Positions 1 to 5,981 of a stretch of 5,981 nucleotides of DNA are shown here, piece after piece. Each line of letters opens with the position of its first letter. The first letter of the stretch is position 1. The notes under the pieces are model-generated. The model saw only the letters and a list, made by a program, of their open reading frames with translations. It was not told the DNA's origin and searched no databases. The position numbers and the translations under genes are program-made. The stretch spans positions 1 to 5,981 of the forward strand of contig CAZHAJ010000118.1 in the NCBI GenBank assembly GCA_964530215.1, given 5' to 3'. Source of the stretch: JAAXTT01 sp964530215. GTDB taxonomy: Bacteria; Bacillota; Desulfotomaculia; Desulfotomaculales; Desulfocucumaceae.

Positions 1-1619
1 ACGGATTGATCAAAAACATCCATAACTATGTTCCATACCTGTGAGTATTCGTTGGCCAGACTAACCTGTCCGCTGTCTTTAAAGTCTTCAATAGTAGCTT
101 CCATTCTCTCTGGCACACCAATGGAACAAAGAAAGTCATACAGAGCTCCACATATCTCTGAAGATTTCTTTCTACCCTTTGTTTTTTTGCGAAACTCCAT
201 CAATGGCTTGCGAATTTCCTCTTTAATACTGTTTATTTTTTTCAACTCTTGCTCGTGCTCTGCCATATCCCGTTGCTCAGGAAAAATAGATATACTCATA
301 TCCCAATCATCCGGGTCAGTCCACCTGTTTCCTCGAATGCCACAAGCAAGTACGTAATTCTCAATTCTGTCAACATCATCTCTGTTCACACCGGAGAGTC
401 CGGTTTTCAGATATCGAAACACCGACTCATAAGACCAATTATCTATAAACACTTCCAATACTGACAGTATCAACCTTACCAAGGGATTATTGACAATATC
501 AATTTTGTTGTCTATAAAGTATGGAATTTGATATTCCGAAAATATTGCTCTGACAGATGGTTCATAACTTGAAAGATCTCTTACCACCACAGCGATATCC
601 CGGAAGCGCATACCCCGGTCCCTGCAGAGCCGTATGATGTCCCGGGCTGCAGCTTCCACTTCAGAAAATAAATCTGTGGAGGAAAACAAATGTAAATCAT
701 TGGTTTTTTCTTTATGGGTTTTATACGGATAGCTAAAAAAATACCGTTCAAGATGAGCAAGTTCAGGACTATTTTGAAATCGATACAGCAACTCATTTCC
801 CAGTGCTATAGGTGGCTCAATATTTATATTGAAATCCTTGACAATATGAAAAAATCTACGGCTAACTTTTTTTACCGAAGAAAACACATCAGTACCATCT
901 ACGCTGTTTTCCGCTGTCAAACTGTCGGTACATAGGCAGATGTTTACCCTTCTGGCCTTTTGCAGCAATTTCCCCACCAGGCTGTACTCCTGGGGGGTAA
1001 AACCGGAAAAACCGTCAATCCAAATTTCTGCTCCGTCATACAGATCTGTAAAATTTAGCTTTTCGGAAGCCAAGGTCAGATCATCATCGGAATCCCTGTA
1101 TTTCTCTGCGATAGTCTTTTCAAAAGCAGCATAAATATAGCTCAACTCCTTCAGCTTGTCCCTCAAGGGATTGTCATCAGGAAGGGCTTTAACAACTTTC
1201 TCCAAATCCTGGGGACTGACCTTATATTGCTTAAACTCAATTATTAATGTTGAAATGGTTTTTATAAATCCCTGCCGATCAGCTGCCTTTGAAAAGACTT
1301 CCAGTCTGTCTTGAAGATTAGTTAATATCCGGTAAATTATCATGGATTTACCGGCTGAGTGGATATGGGGATTAGTAATGCCCCCTGCCTCATTGAATAC
1401 CCGATAGGCCATGCGACGGAAACTTAATACCTCTAACCCTATGATTCCACCTGTTTTTAAAACATTGATTAAATCCCTTTCTGCCTGAAAGGTATATTGC
1501 TCAGGAACCAGCAGCACCAGCGGATGTTTTACCTCGCTGGTGATCCTGGACTTTATTTCATTTAAACAGTATCTGGTTTTACCACTGCCCGCTCTGCCAT
1601 AAATAAATCTTATACTCAT
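1..1619 (-). CDS. addB: AddB, ATP-dependent helicase/nuclease subunit B (N-terminal part, cut by left window edge)
   Basis: AddB is the partner of AddA in the AddAB helicase-nuclease, the Firmicutes counterpart of RecBCD, which resects double-strand breaks for homologous recombination. I translated the minus strand from ATG 1619 to the left edge and found 539 uninterrupted codons; the family is about 1,150 residues, so roughly the first half is here. Visible hallmarks are a Walker A motif GRAGSGKT (residues 8-15), PEQYTFQAE (39-47), the Walker-B-like IDGFSGFTPQE (201-211), DIAVVVRD (341-348), IPYFID (365-370) and ENYVLACGIRG (420-430). In this family the N-terminal helicase-like domain is associated with Chi recognition. 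The iron-sulfur and nuclease regions lie in the missing half. The start is supported by a GGGGTAAAGG stretch just upstream, in the 13-bp gap after nrdG. addA is expected next, beyond the left edge (inference from family gene order). No frameshift was seen. Confidence 0.93.
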   Translation of the reverse strand, partial: MSIRFIYGRAGSGKTRYCLNEIKSRITSEVKHPLVLLVPEQYTFQAERDLINVLKTGGIIGLEVLSFRRMAYRVFNEAGGITNPHIHSAGKSMIIYRILTNLQDRLEVFSKAADRQGFIKTISTLIIEFKQYKVSPQDLEKVVKALPDDNPLRDKLKELSYIYAAFEKTIAEKYRDSDDDLTLASEKLNFTDLYDGAEIWIDGFSGFTPQEYSLVGKLLQKARRVNICLCTDSLTAENSVDGTDVFSSVKKVSRRFFHIVKDFNINIEPPIALGNELLYRFQNSPELAHLERYFFSYPYKTHKEKTNDLHLFSSTDLFSEVEAAARDIIRLCRDRGMRFRDIAVVVRDLSSYEPSVRAIFSEYQIPYFIDNKIDIVNNPLVRLILSVLEVFIDNWSYESVFRYLKTGLSGVNRDDVDRIENYVLACGIRGNRWTDPDDWDMSISIFPEQRDMAEHEQELKKINSIKEEIRKPLMEFRKKTKGRKKSSEICGALYDFLCSIGVPERMEATIEDFKDSGQVSLANEYSQVWNIVMDVFDQS

Positions 1620-1632
1620 TGCCTTTACCCCA

Positions 1633-2133
1633 TTATAATTGCAATAAAACTATTTCCTTTCCCTTTAAGCTTTTGGGAACATCAATAACTCTCTGATTGC
1701 CTGAGCCCCTAAAGGCCAGATTTATATCTTTTTTTTCTTCTATATACGGTCCGTCAACAAGAACATCCACAGTACCAATCAATTCTTTCCAGCTACAATC
1801 AGGATTGCTTAAAATATTTTCTAGAGTATATCCTGTATAACACCACACATCTAAACCCCTATTTTTTACCTTCCGAGCAATATATGAAAATGCTTCTGCT
1901 TGCTCAAAGGGATCACCTCCCGAGAAGGTAACCCCTTGAAGAAGCTTGTTTTTTTCTATCTCATCTAATATATGACTGATCTTTTTAACTTGGCCGCCTT
2001 TAAAGTCCCAAGTGTGAGGGCTGTGACAACCTTTACACCTATGCCTGCACCCCTGGGCCCAAATAACATATCTCAACCCAACTCCGTCCACTACACTTTC
2101 AGATGTTATACCGGCCAATTTTATCTCGTTCAT
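1633..2133 (-). CDS. nrdG: NrdG, anaerobic ribonucleoside-triphosphate reductase activating protein
   Basis: This 166-residue radical SAM enzyme matches NrdG, which uses a [4Fe-4S] cluster and S-adenosylmethionine to place the glycyl radical on the class III ribonucleotide reductase NrdD. The cluster motif CxxxCxxC is present at Cys29, Cys33 and Cys36 (CRHRCKGC). The SAM-binding GGD-type motif SGGDPF is at 71-76, and the typical C-terminal signatures DVLVDGPYIEE (about 124-134) and FRGSGNQRVIDV (about 141-152) follow. Length is normal for the family. The ATG at 2133 has a strong Shine-Dalgarno (ACGGAGG) about six bases upstream. The gene sits 41 bp after the ylbF-like gene and 13 bp before addB, so co-transcription is likely. 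The substrate gene nrdD is not in the window, so the partner must lie elsewhere. Another radical SAM activase role is possible, but the motif set favours NrdG. Confidence 0.92.
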   Translation of the reverse strand: MNEIKLAGITSESVVDGVGLRYVIWAQGCRHRCKGCHSPHTWDFKGGQVKKISHILDEIEKNKLLQGVTFSGGDPFEQAEAFSYIARKVKNRGLDVWCYTGYTLENILSNPDCSWKELIGTVDVLVDGPYIEEKKDINLAFRGSGNQRVIDVPKSLKGKEIVLLQL

Positions 2134-2174
2134 ATATACCTCCGTACCATTACCCGAAACCTTTGTTCTTCGTG

Positions 2175-2507
2175 CTAATTACCCTCATTAAGGCCTTCCC
2201 TCATTTTTGCATTAACCTTTTCTGCAGTCTCATGGAAATCTGTTCTGGACTGATAATACTGAGAAACCATACTGTTGGCCATTGCCTTCTCTTCAAGTCT
2301 TTTAAATCTTTCCAGATCTTCCTCATTGAAGCCCCCGCCTCTTCTCTGCACATCTTGAATATGCAGCTTAAATTTCTCCAAATCCTCCACCAGCTTGCGG
2401 GTTTCATCATCTGCCATAACCTGCTGTTCCAAATCTTTCATTTTTTTAAAGGGCTCACTTTTAGCGATTTGTCTTCCCAATTCTAATGCCTGTTCATAAA
2501 TTGTCAA
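2175..2507 (-). CDS. YlbF/YmcA-family small helical protein
   Basis: With the TTG start chosen here the product is 110 residues, almost entirely charged and helical. It begins with (M)TIYEQALELGRQIAKSEPFKKM and contains ADDETRKLVEDLEKFK in the middle, a pattern typical of the Com_YlbF family. In Bacillus subtilis, family members YlbF and YmcA form a complex with YaaT that affects RNase Y-dependent RNA processing, competence, sporulation and biofilm formation; the exact role here cannot be inferred. The TTG at 2507 is preferred because GGAGGTG lies five bases upstream. An in-frame ATG at 2540 would add 11 residues, but they overlap that ribosome binding site and have no good Shine-Dalgarno of their own. 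The protein has no cysteine, unlike B. subtilis YlbF, whose cysteine-containing C-terminus takes part in iron-sulfur binding. It lies between gerAB and nrdG on the same strand. Family call is good; assignment to YlbF, YmcA or another paralogue is open. Confidence 0.8.
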   Translation of the reverse strand: MTIYEQALELGRQIAKSEPFKKMKDLEQQVMADDETRKLVEDLEKFKLHIQDVQRRGGGFNEEDLERFKRLEEKAMANSMVSQYYQSRTDFHETAEKVNAKMREGLNEGN

Positions 2508-2581
2508 AAAAACACCTCCATTTTCAAACCTATTCTTCATCGGGAAGCATAAATCCTGTTGCTGTAATCTTAACTTTGCCT
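2508..2581. other. Short gap between gerAB-like and ylbF-like genes
   Basis: These 74 bases hold the ylbF Shine-Dalgarno and no visible rho-independent terminator. On the minus strand a poor sigma-A-like pair, TTAAGA (2573-2568) and TATGCT (2551-2546) with a 16-base spacer, matches the consensus at four of six positions in each hexamer. That is too weak to call as a promoter. Read-through from gerAB is therefore possible. Confidence 0.4.
2513..2519 (-). promoter_or_regulatory. Ribosome binding site that sets a TTG start for the ylbF-like gene
   Basis: Reading the minus strand, GGAGGTG is followed by five T residues and then the TTG codon at 2507-2505. The GGAGG core is seven bases from TTG, which is optimal spacing. 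The upstream ATG at 2540 has only a weak purine patch before it, so the shorter TTG-initiated protein is favoured. Confidence 0.75.
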
Positions 2582-3676
2582 TTAATTTACAGCCCTGATC
2601 TTGTTTTTTAAAAATGCAATTAAAAGTAAAACAGTGGGTATTAAATACTCAAATACCCCGGCAAAAAAGGGAAAACTACCCACAATATATTCCACCAGTT
2701 CCCGGGCATTATCCGCCACCATAACGGATGAAGCCGCCAACACAACTCCAATTGGCATTACCAAAAAACGATAATCCTTTGCTTTAGAAAGCTGGGCAGC
2801 TCCCAACACTGCCGCGTAATAAAACAATGCTATCTTACCGTACATACCCATAACCCAAATTACCACCAGCACAGCATCTATGCGCTCTAAAAAATCACCT
2901 ACCCTTACCTGTCTAATCAGAGAAAATGTAGAAAAAGTCATTGTTTCCACCAGCGGACCAAAAACAGCAGTATGGACTATGGCATCAAAGGTCAAGATTA
3001 GTCCGATTGCAACTACTGCTGCATAGCCACAACGTCCCGCAGAAGCGGGTTTAGCCAGATAAGGAAGAATAATTGCAAAAATAATAATTTCACCTCGCCA
3101 AGCGATGGGGTTCAACGAAGACCTAATTACAGGAGCAATCCCATTATCCAGCACAGGAAAAAGGTTGTCGATGTTCATATCCGGAGCTGCCAATATCATT
3201 GTTACAAAAAACAGCACCAGCACCCCAGGCAAGAAAAACTCCACTGTTCTGGCCAGCACCTCTAATCCTCCCCTTACTGACCACATACAAAGCAAAATCA
3301 TGATTACACCCAATACAATTTCCGGAGTGTTGGGTAATACCAATACTCCCATTAACTGTGTAAATTCCCGTATAATAACACCGTTGGTATGAATTAAGAA
3401 AAACAGGTAAAGCAACCCTACAATAGTGCCAACCCAAGTTCCCAGTATCTTAGGAAGGTACTGGAACAGGTTTTCCCCCGGAAATAAACGGGCCAAAACC
3501 ATTAAAACCGCAATCAAATAAATACCGGGCAACGTTGCCAGTAACGGAGCCATCCATGCGTCTCGCCCCCCCTCATGGGCTACAATGGACGGTAAGAACA
3601 GCACTGCCGTGGCTCCCACCAAAGTTATCATTAGCAGTACTGTTTGAATGCAGGATATCTTTCCCTTTTCCAACAT
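2582..3676 (-). CDS. GerAB-family spore germination receptor permease subunit
   Basis: This 364-residue, very hydrophobic protein matches the endospore germination permease family (GerAB/GerBB/GerKB), part of the APC transporter superfamily. In the spore inner membrane the family acts as the nutrient-sensing B subunit of a germinant receptor. About ten membrane segments can be drawn, roughly at 10-32, 42-63, 80-102, 118-134, 145-163, 195-209, 215-238, 266-292, 303-320 and 336-356. Recognisable family motifs are REFTQLMGVLVLPNTPE (103-119), NIDNLFPVLDNGIAPVIRSSL (168-188, first half of the protein's central loop) and FLERIDAVLVVIWVMGM (262-278). Length is normal and the frame is intact. The ATG is preceded by TTGGAGA about nine bases upstream. 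It is transcribed away from gerAA-gerAC, with which it probably forms one receptor. The germinant cannot be read from the sequence. The letter suffix and paralogue identity (gerA, gerB, gerK) are not assignable. Confidence 0.92.
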   Translation of the reverse strand: MLEKGKISCIQTVLLMITLVGATAVLFLPSIVAHEGGRDAWMAPLLATLPGIYLIAVLMVLARLFPGENLFQYLPKILGTWVGTIVGLLYLFFLIHTNGVIIREFTQLMGVLVLPNTPEIVLGVIMILLCMWSVRGGLEVLARTVEFFLPGVLVLFFVTMILAAPDMNIDNLFPVLDNGIAPVIRSSLNPIAWRGEIIIFAIILPYLAKPASAGRCGYAAVVAIGLILTFDAIVHTAVFGPLVETMTFSTFSLIRQVRVGDFLERIDAVLVVIWVMGMYGKIALFYYAAVLGAAQLSKAKDYRFLVMPIGVVLAASSVMVADNARELVEYIVGSFPFFAGVFEYLIPTVLLLIAFLKNKIRAVN

Positions 3677-3700
3677 AATTCACGTCTCCAAGTTGATCTT

Positions 3701-3716
3701 TGGGTTATGCTACCCA
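3701..3716. repeat. Small inverted repeat in the gerAB leader
   Basis: TGGGT (3701-3705) and ACCCA (3712-3716) form a perfect 5-bp inverted repeat around a six-base centre. It lies 25-40 bases upstream of the gerAB-like ATG. It could be an operator half-site pair or a weak hairpin in the leader RNA. No poly-T tract follows, so it is not a terminator. Chance occurrence cannot be excluded. Confidence 0.35.
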
Positions 3717-3723
3717 GCTATTA

Positions 3724-3740
3724 ATTAAATTATGTTTAAT
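3724..3740. repeat. AT-rich inverted repeat between the divergent germination genes
   Basis: ATTAAA (3724-3729) and TTTAAT (3735-3740) form a perfect 6-bp inverted repeat with a five-base centre, TTATG. It sits near the middle of the divergent region and upstream of the sigma-G-like site. In such AT-rich DNA a repeat of this size can arise by chance, so operator function is only a suggestion. Confidence 0.25.
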
Positions 3741-3751
3741 CAACCATATTT

Positions 3752-3781
3752 GAATAAAATTACCTTTTAGGGAAGATATTA
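3752..3781 (+). promoter_or_regulatory. Predicted sigma-G (forespore) promoter of gerAA-gerAC
   Basis: A -35 element GAATA (3752-3756) fits the sigma-G pattern GHATR exactly. After an 18-base spacer, GATATTA (3775-3781) fits the -10 pattern CATNNTA at all but the first base. Transcription would start near 3788, about 20 bases before the gerAA ATG and just upstream of its Shine-Dalgarno. Germination receptor operons are classical sigma-G genes in Bacillus, so position and function agree. This is a match by eye; sigma-F sites look similar. Confidence 0.6.
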
Positions 3782-3798
3782 TATCTATAATCCATGAC

Positions 3799-3804
3799 GG
3801 AGGT
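3799..3804 (+). promoter_or_regulatory. Ribosome binding site of gerAA
   Basis: GGAGGT lies five bases before the ATG at 3810, and its GGAGG core is six bases away. This strong site fixes the gerAA start. Confidence 0.85.
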
Positions 3805-3809
3805 AGGAC

Positions 3810-5432
3810 ATGCTGAAGGCATTGAGCGGATTTTTTAAAAAAGCCTTGTCCAGCAAAGGCTTTACAGAAAAACAAAACAACTGTCCTTCAAACAGTCACA
3901 CAAACAATGATTTTAGAAACTTAAAAGTCAATTCTGATATCAATAAAAATATCGATATATTGCAAAACTCATTGGGAGAGAATAATGATGTGATCTTTCG
4001 CAAGTTCTTATTGGGATTTGCCGAAAACACCGAAATGGCCGCCGTATTTATTGACGGTATGGTGGATACTTCTGTTATAAACAACAATGTATTAAAACCC
4101 CTAATTATTGATTCAAAAATAGCAAAAATAAAACCCGATACAAATCTGGTAAAAGTAATCAAAGAAAAAATCCTTAGCTCCTCCGAAATTCAGGAAGTTT
4201 GCCTAGTAAAGGACTTGATTAACGGCATTCTATACGGAAGTGTTGTCTTACTTACTGACGGACAAGCTACTGCCTTGATAATTGATGCCAAGGGCTGGGT
4301 CTCCAGAAGCATCAGTGAGCCGGATAGTGAAGTATTGGTACGGGGTCCCAGGGAAGGATTTACTGAAAACCTAAGAACAAATACCACCCTTCTTCGCCGA
4401 AGATTAAGAAGTCCTAACCTCGTTATAGAGAACCATCAGCTGGGCAGAATCACCAATACCGGAGTTACCTTAACCTATATTAGGGGCCTGGCTTCACCAG
4501 ACATTGTTAAAGAGTTGAAAAACCGCCTTTCAAGGATTGACGTCGACGGCATCTTGGAAAGCGGTTATATAGAGGAATTCATTGAGGATAGTAGCTATTC
4601 GCCATTTCCTCAAGTGCTTCACACCGAACGCCCGGACCGGGTAGCTTCCGCTTTGCTGGAGGGAAAAATTGCCGTACTAACCGACGGCACACCGATAGCC
4701 TTAGTTGTTCCCACCACACTGGCATCCTTCTTGCAGTCACCTGAGGATTACTATGAACGCTATATTTTAGGAAGTGCCATTCGGCTGTTAAGATACTTTG
4801 CCTTTGCCGTTTCATTGCTGGCACCTTCCTTATATATTGCCATCACCACTTTTCACCAAGAAATGATACCTACCCAGCTTCTTTTTAATTTGGTTGCCTC
4901 CAGGGAAGGCGTTCCTTTTCCTGCCATTATGGAAGCTTTATTAATGGAGTTTACATTCGAAGTACTGAGGGAGGCAGGAATAAGACTGCCCCGGGCAGTG
5001 GGTCAGGCGGTAAGTATTGTGGGAGCACTGGTTATAGGTCAGGCTGCGGTTCAGGCCGGCATTGTATCCCCCATGATGGTAATTGTGGTGGCCCTTACCG
5101 GAATATCCTCTTTTACCAACCCTGCTTTTAATGTCGCCATCTCCATGCGTCTTCTCCGTTTCCCGATAATGCTGCTGGCTGCCACCCTGGGGCTTTTCGG
5201 TGTAATGGCCGGCATATTGGCCATTCTTATTCATTTAGCAGGCTTGCGCTCCTTTGGGGTGCCTTACCTAACGCCCCTGGCTCCCTTTAAGCTGGCTGAC
5301 TTAAAGGATACCGTAATTAGGGTTCCTTGGTGGGCCATGGACAAGCGTCCCTCTGAAACCGGAAAACTAAATCAGTATCGTCAAATAAAAAAGCTTAAGC
5401 CCACACCCTACAAGAATGGTCAAAAAGGATGA
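3810..5432 (+). CDS. GerAA-family spore germination receptor subunit A
   Basis: The 540-residue product belongs to the GerA family, the A subunit of nutrient germinant receptors in the spore inner membrane. The family signature is plain: EPDSEVLVRGPREGF (170-184) followed by ENLRTNTTLLRRRLRSPNL (186-204). Residues about 45-315 form the large hydrophilic N-terminal domain. Membrane segments follow at roughly 324-347, 397-416, 420-440 and 451-478, then a basic C-terminal tail ending in lysine-rich residues. Residues 1-45 are Asn- and Lys-rich with no recognisable motif, a variable region in this family, and its DNA is AT-rich. Length is only slightly above the usual 480-530 residues. A strong ribosome binding site and a sigma-G-like promoter lie directly upstream. 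gerAC follows after 4 bp, so the two are translated from one message. Which germinant it serves is unknown. Confidence 0.95.
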   Translation: MLKALSGFFKKALSSKGFTEKQNNCPSNSHTNNDFRNLKVNSDINKNIDILQNSLGENNDVIFRKFLLGFAENTEMAAVFIDGMVDTSVINNNVLKPLIIDSKIAKIKPDTNLVKVIKEKILSSSEIQEVCLVKDLINGILYGSVVLLTDGQATALIIDAKGWVSRSISEPDSEVLVRGPREGFTENLRTNTTLLRRRLRSPNLVIENHQLGRITNTGVTLTYIRGLASPDIVKELKNRLSRIDVDGILESGYIEEFIEDSSYSPFPQVLHTERPDRVASALLEGKIAVLTDGTPIALVVPTTLASFLQSPEDYYERYILGSAIRLLRYFAFAVSLLAPSLYIAITTFHQEMIPTQLLFNLVASREGVPFPAIMEALLMEFTFEVLREAGIRLPRAVGQAVSIVGALVIGQAAVQAGIVSPMMVIVVALTGISSFTNPAFNVAISMRLLRFPIMLLAATLGLFGVMAGILAILIHLAGLRSFGVPYLTPLAPFKLADLKDTVIRVPWWAMDKRPSETGKLNQYRQIKKLKPTPYKNGQKG

Positions 5433-5436
5433 AAAA

Positions 5437-5981
5437 ATGAGAAAACTTAAAACTATTTTATTAGTAATAATTATAACCGGAACCATTTTGCAAACGTCCT
5501 GTTGGGACCTCAAGGAGCTACAAACAATTTCTATAGTTTTGGCCACCGGCATTGACATTACTCCCAACGGACAAACCAAAGTAATTGTCCAGACCATCAA
5601 CCCCTCAGCATCCCCGGGTGGTTCAAGCAACAGCCAAGGAGGTGGGGGTTCCGGCAAAGCAATTAAACCATACAGTAACTTTAGTTCTGAATCAAGCACT
5701 ATTATGGAATCTATCCGAGACCTTTCCAGAACTGTATCACGACAGCTTTTTTTTGCTCACAATCAAGTAATAATTATTTCAGAGAAACTGGCCACCGAAA
5801 AAGGTGTGCAAGGAATTTTGGACTTTTTTCTTCGTAACCCGCAAATAAGAAGAACCACCTGGATTTTAATAGCTAGGGGGGATCTGGCCGGTATTATGAA
5901 TGAACCCGGGCGATTAGAGAAAATTCAGGCTCAACGCATAGCAGGTATAATTGACAAACAGGACCTGCACTCAAAATACGC
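5437..5981 (+). CDS. GerAC-family spore germination lipoprotein (N-terminal part, cut by right window edge)
   Basis: This is the C subunit of the germinant receptor, a lipoprotein anchored on the outer face of the spore inner membrane. From ATG 5437 there are 181 open codons; the family is usually 360-400 residues, so about half is present. A basic, hydrophobic signal peptide (residues 1-21) leads to Cys22 followed by WDLKEL, equivalent to the GCWDxxE start of GerAC proteins. The segment LATGIDITPNG (35-45) and the downstream RQLFFAHNQVIIISEKLA (102-119) fit the family N-terminal domain, as does the Gly/Ser-rich loop at 60-73, a stretch often glycine-rich in homologues. The residue at lipobox position -3 is Gln rather than Leu, which is unusual. 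The start is only 4 bp after the gerAA stop, and its AAAGGA ribosome binding site overlaps the end of gerAA, implying translational coupling. Confidence 0.93.
   Translation, partial: MRKLKTILLVIIITGTILQTSCWDLKELQTISIVLATGIDITPNGQTKVIVQTINPSASPGGSSNSQGGGGSGKAIKPYSNFSSESSTIMESIRDLSRTVSRQLFFAHNQVIIISEKLATEKGVQGILDFFLRNPQIRRTTWILIARGDLAGIMNEPGRLEKIQAQRIAGIIDKQDLHSKY

Larger units (their letters stand above)
3677..3809. promoter_or_regulatory. Divergent intergenic control region of the germination receptor locus
   Basis: This 133-bp AT-rich region separates the start codons of the gerAB-like gene (leftward) and gerAA (rightward). It must carry the rightward promoter for gerAA-gerAC and the likely leftward promoter for gerAB. 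A convincing sigma-G-type site is seen only in the rightward direction. For the leftward direction I could find a -10-like CATAATT (3734-3728, minus strand) but no matching -35 element. Two short inverted repeats occupy the gerAB-proximal half. Confidence 0.7.

Noticed and set aside
28..1134. Several plus-strand and other-frame open reading frames of 60-110 codons over the left region.
   Set aside because: They lie within the addB coding frame on the opposite strand, have no family resemblance, and are shadows of that gene.
2530..2586. An 18-codon open stretch on the minus strand reading GKVKITATGFMLPDEE near its end, between the gerAB-like and ylbF-like genes; it looks like a protein C-terminus.
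   Set aside because: It has no good start codon or ribosome binding site and no identifiable family. A frame shift from gerAB would have to fall in a gap of a few bases between two stops. An open stretch this short is expected by chance.
3728..3734. CATAATT on the minus strand as the -10 of a sigma-G promoter for gerAB.
   Set aside because: The matching -35 position reads TTATT or TATTC, which does not fit GHATR, so it was not listed as a promoter.
4579..5234. Minus-strand open frames within gerAA and its neighbour gene.
   Set aside because: They are antisense shadows of strongly recognised gerAA sequence, with low-complexity or implausible translations.
5616..5655. Gly/Ser-rich coding stretch in gerAC considered as an insertion or repeat expansion.
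   Set aside because: GerAC proteins often carry a glycine-rich loop at this place, so it is ordinary family variation.
1..5981. Search by eye for CRISPR repeats, tRNA genes, insertion sequence ends and phage genes.
   Set aside because: No regularly spaced repeats, cloverleaf sequences, transposase motifs or terminal inverted repeats were seen; the window is almost fully occupied by core genes.

Overview
The window looks like ordinary chromosome from an endospore-forming, anaerobic Firmicute, most likely a member of the Clostridia; a Peptococcaceae or Desulfotomaculum-type host is my guess, not something the sequence proves. Three things point there: a complete-looking GerA-type spore germination receptor locus, an oxygen-sensitive class III ribonucleotide reductase activase (NrdG), and a Firmicutes-style AddB recombination nuclease subunit. 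Shine-Dalgarno sequences are strong, mostly GGAGG-like, as expected for this phylum.

Layout: the left two thirds are on the minus strand. Reading in the direction of transcription (right to left), the order is gerAB-like permease (3676-2582), a YlbF/YmcA-family small helical protein (2507-2175, TTG start), nrdG (2133-1633) and addB (from 1619, running off the left edge after 539 codons). All four are co-directional. The gaps are short (74, 41 and 13 bp) and I saw no terminator between them, so read-through is plausible. Whether the ylbF-nrdG-addB part has its own vegetative promoter is not clear. The right third is on the plus strand: gerAA (3810-5432) followed after 4 bp by gerAC (from 5437, running off the right edge after 181 codons).

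The two halves diverge from a 133-bp AT-rich intergenic region (3677-3809). It holds a good match to a forespore sigma-G promoter reading into gerAA-gerAC, and two small inverted repeats. GerAA, GerAB and GerAC would form one nutrient germinant receptor in the inner membrane of the spore. GerAB is the permease-like ligand-sensing subunit, GerAA the larger membrane subunit with a big N-terminal hydrophilic domain, and GerAC the surface lipoprotein. The split, divergent arrangement differs from the classical tricistronic gerA operon of Bacillus but is known in clostridia.

I found no mobile element, CRISPR array, RNA gene or clearly new system. The points worth a second look are modest: the divergent receptor architecture and its promoter region, an atypical lipobox in GerAC, a cysteine-free YlbF-family protein with a TTG start, and nrdG sitting directly against addB with no nrdD in the window.
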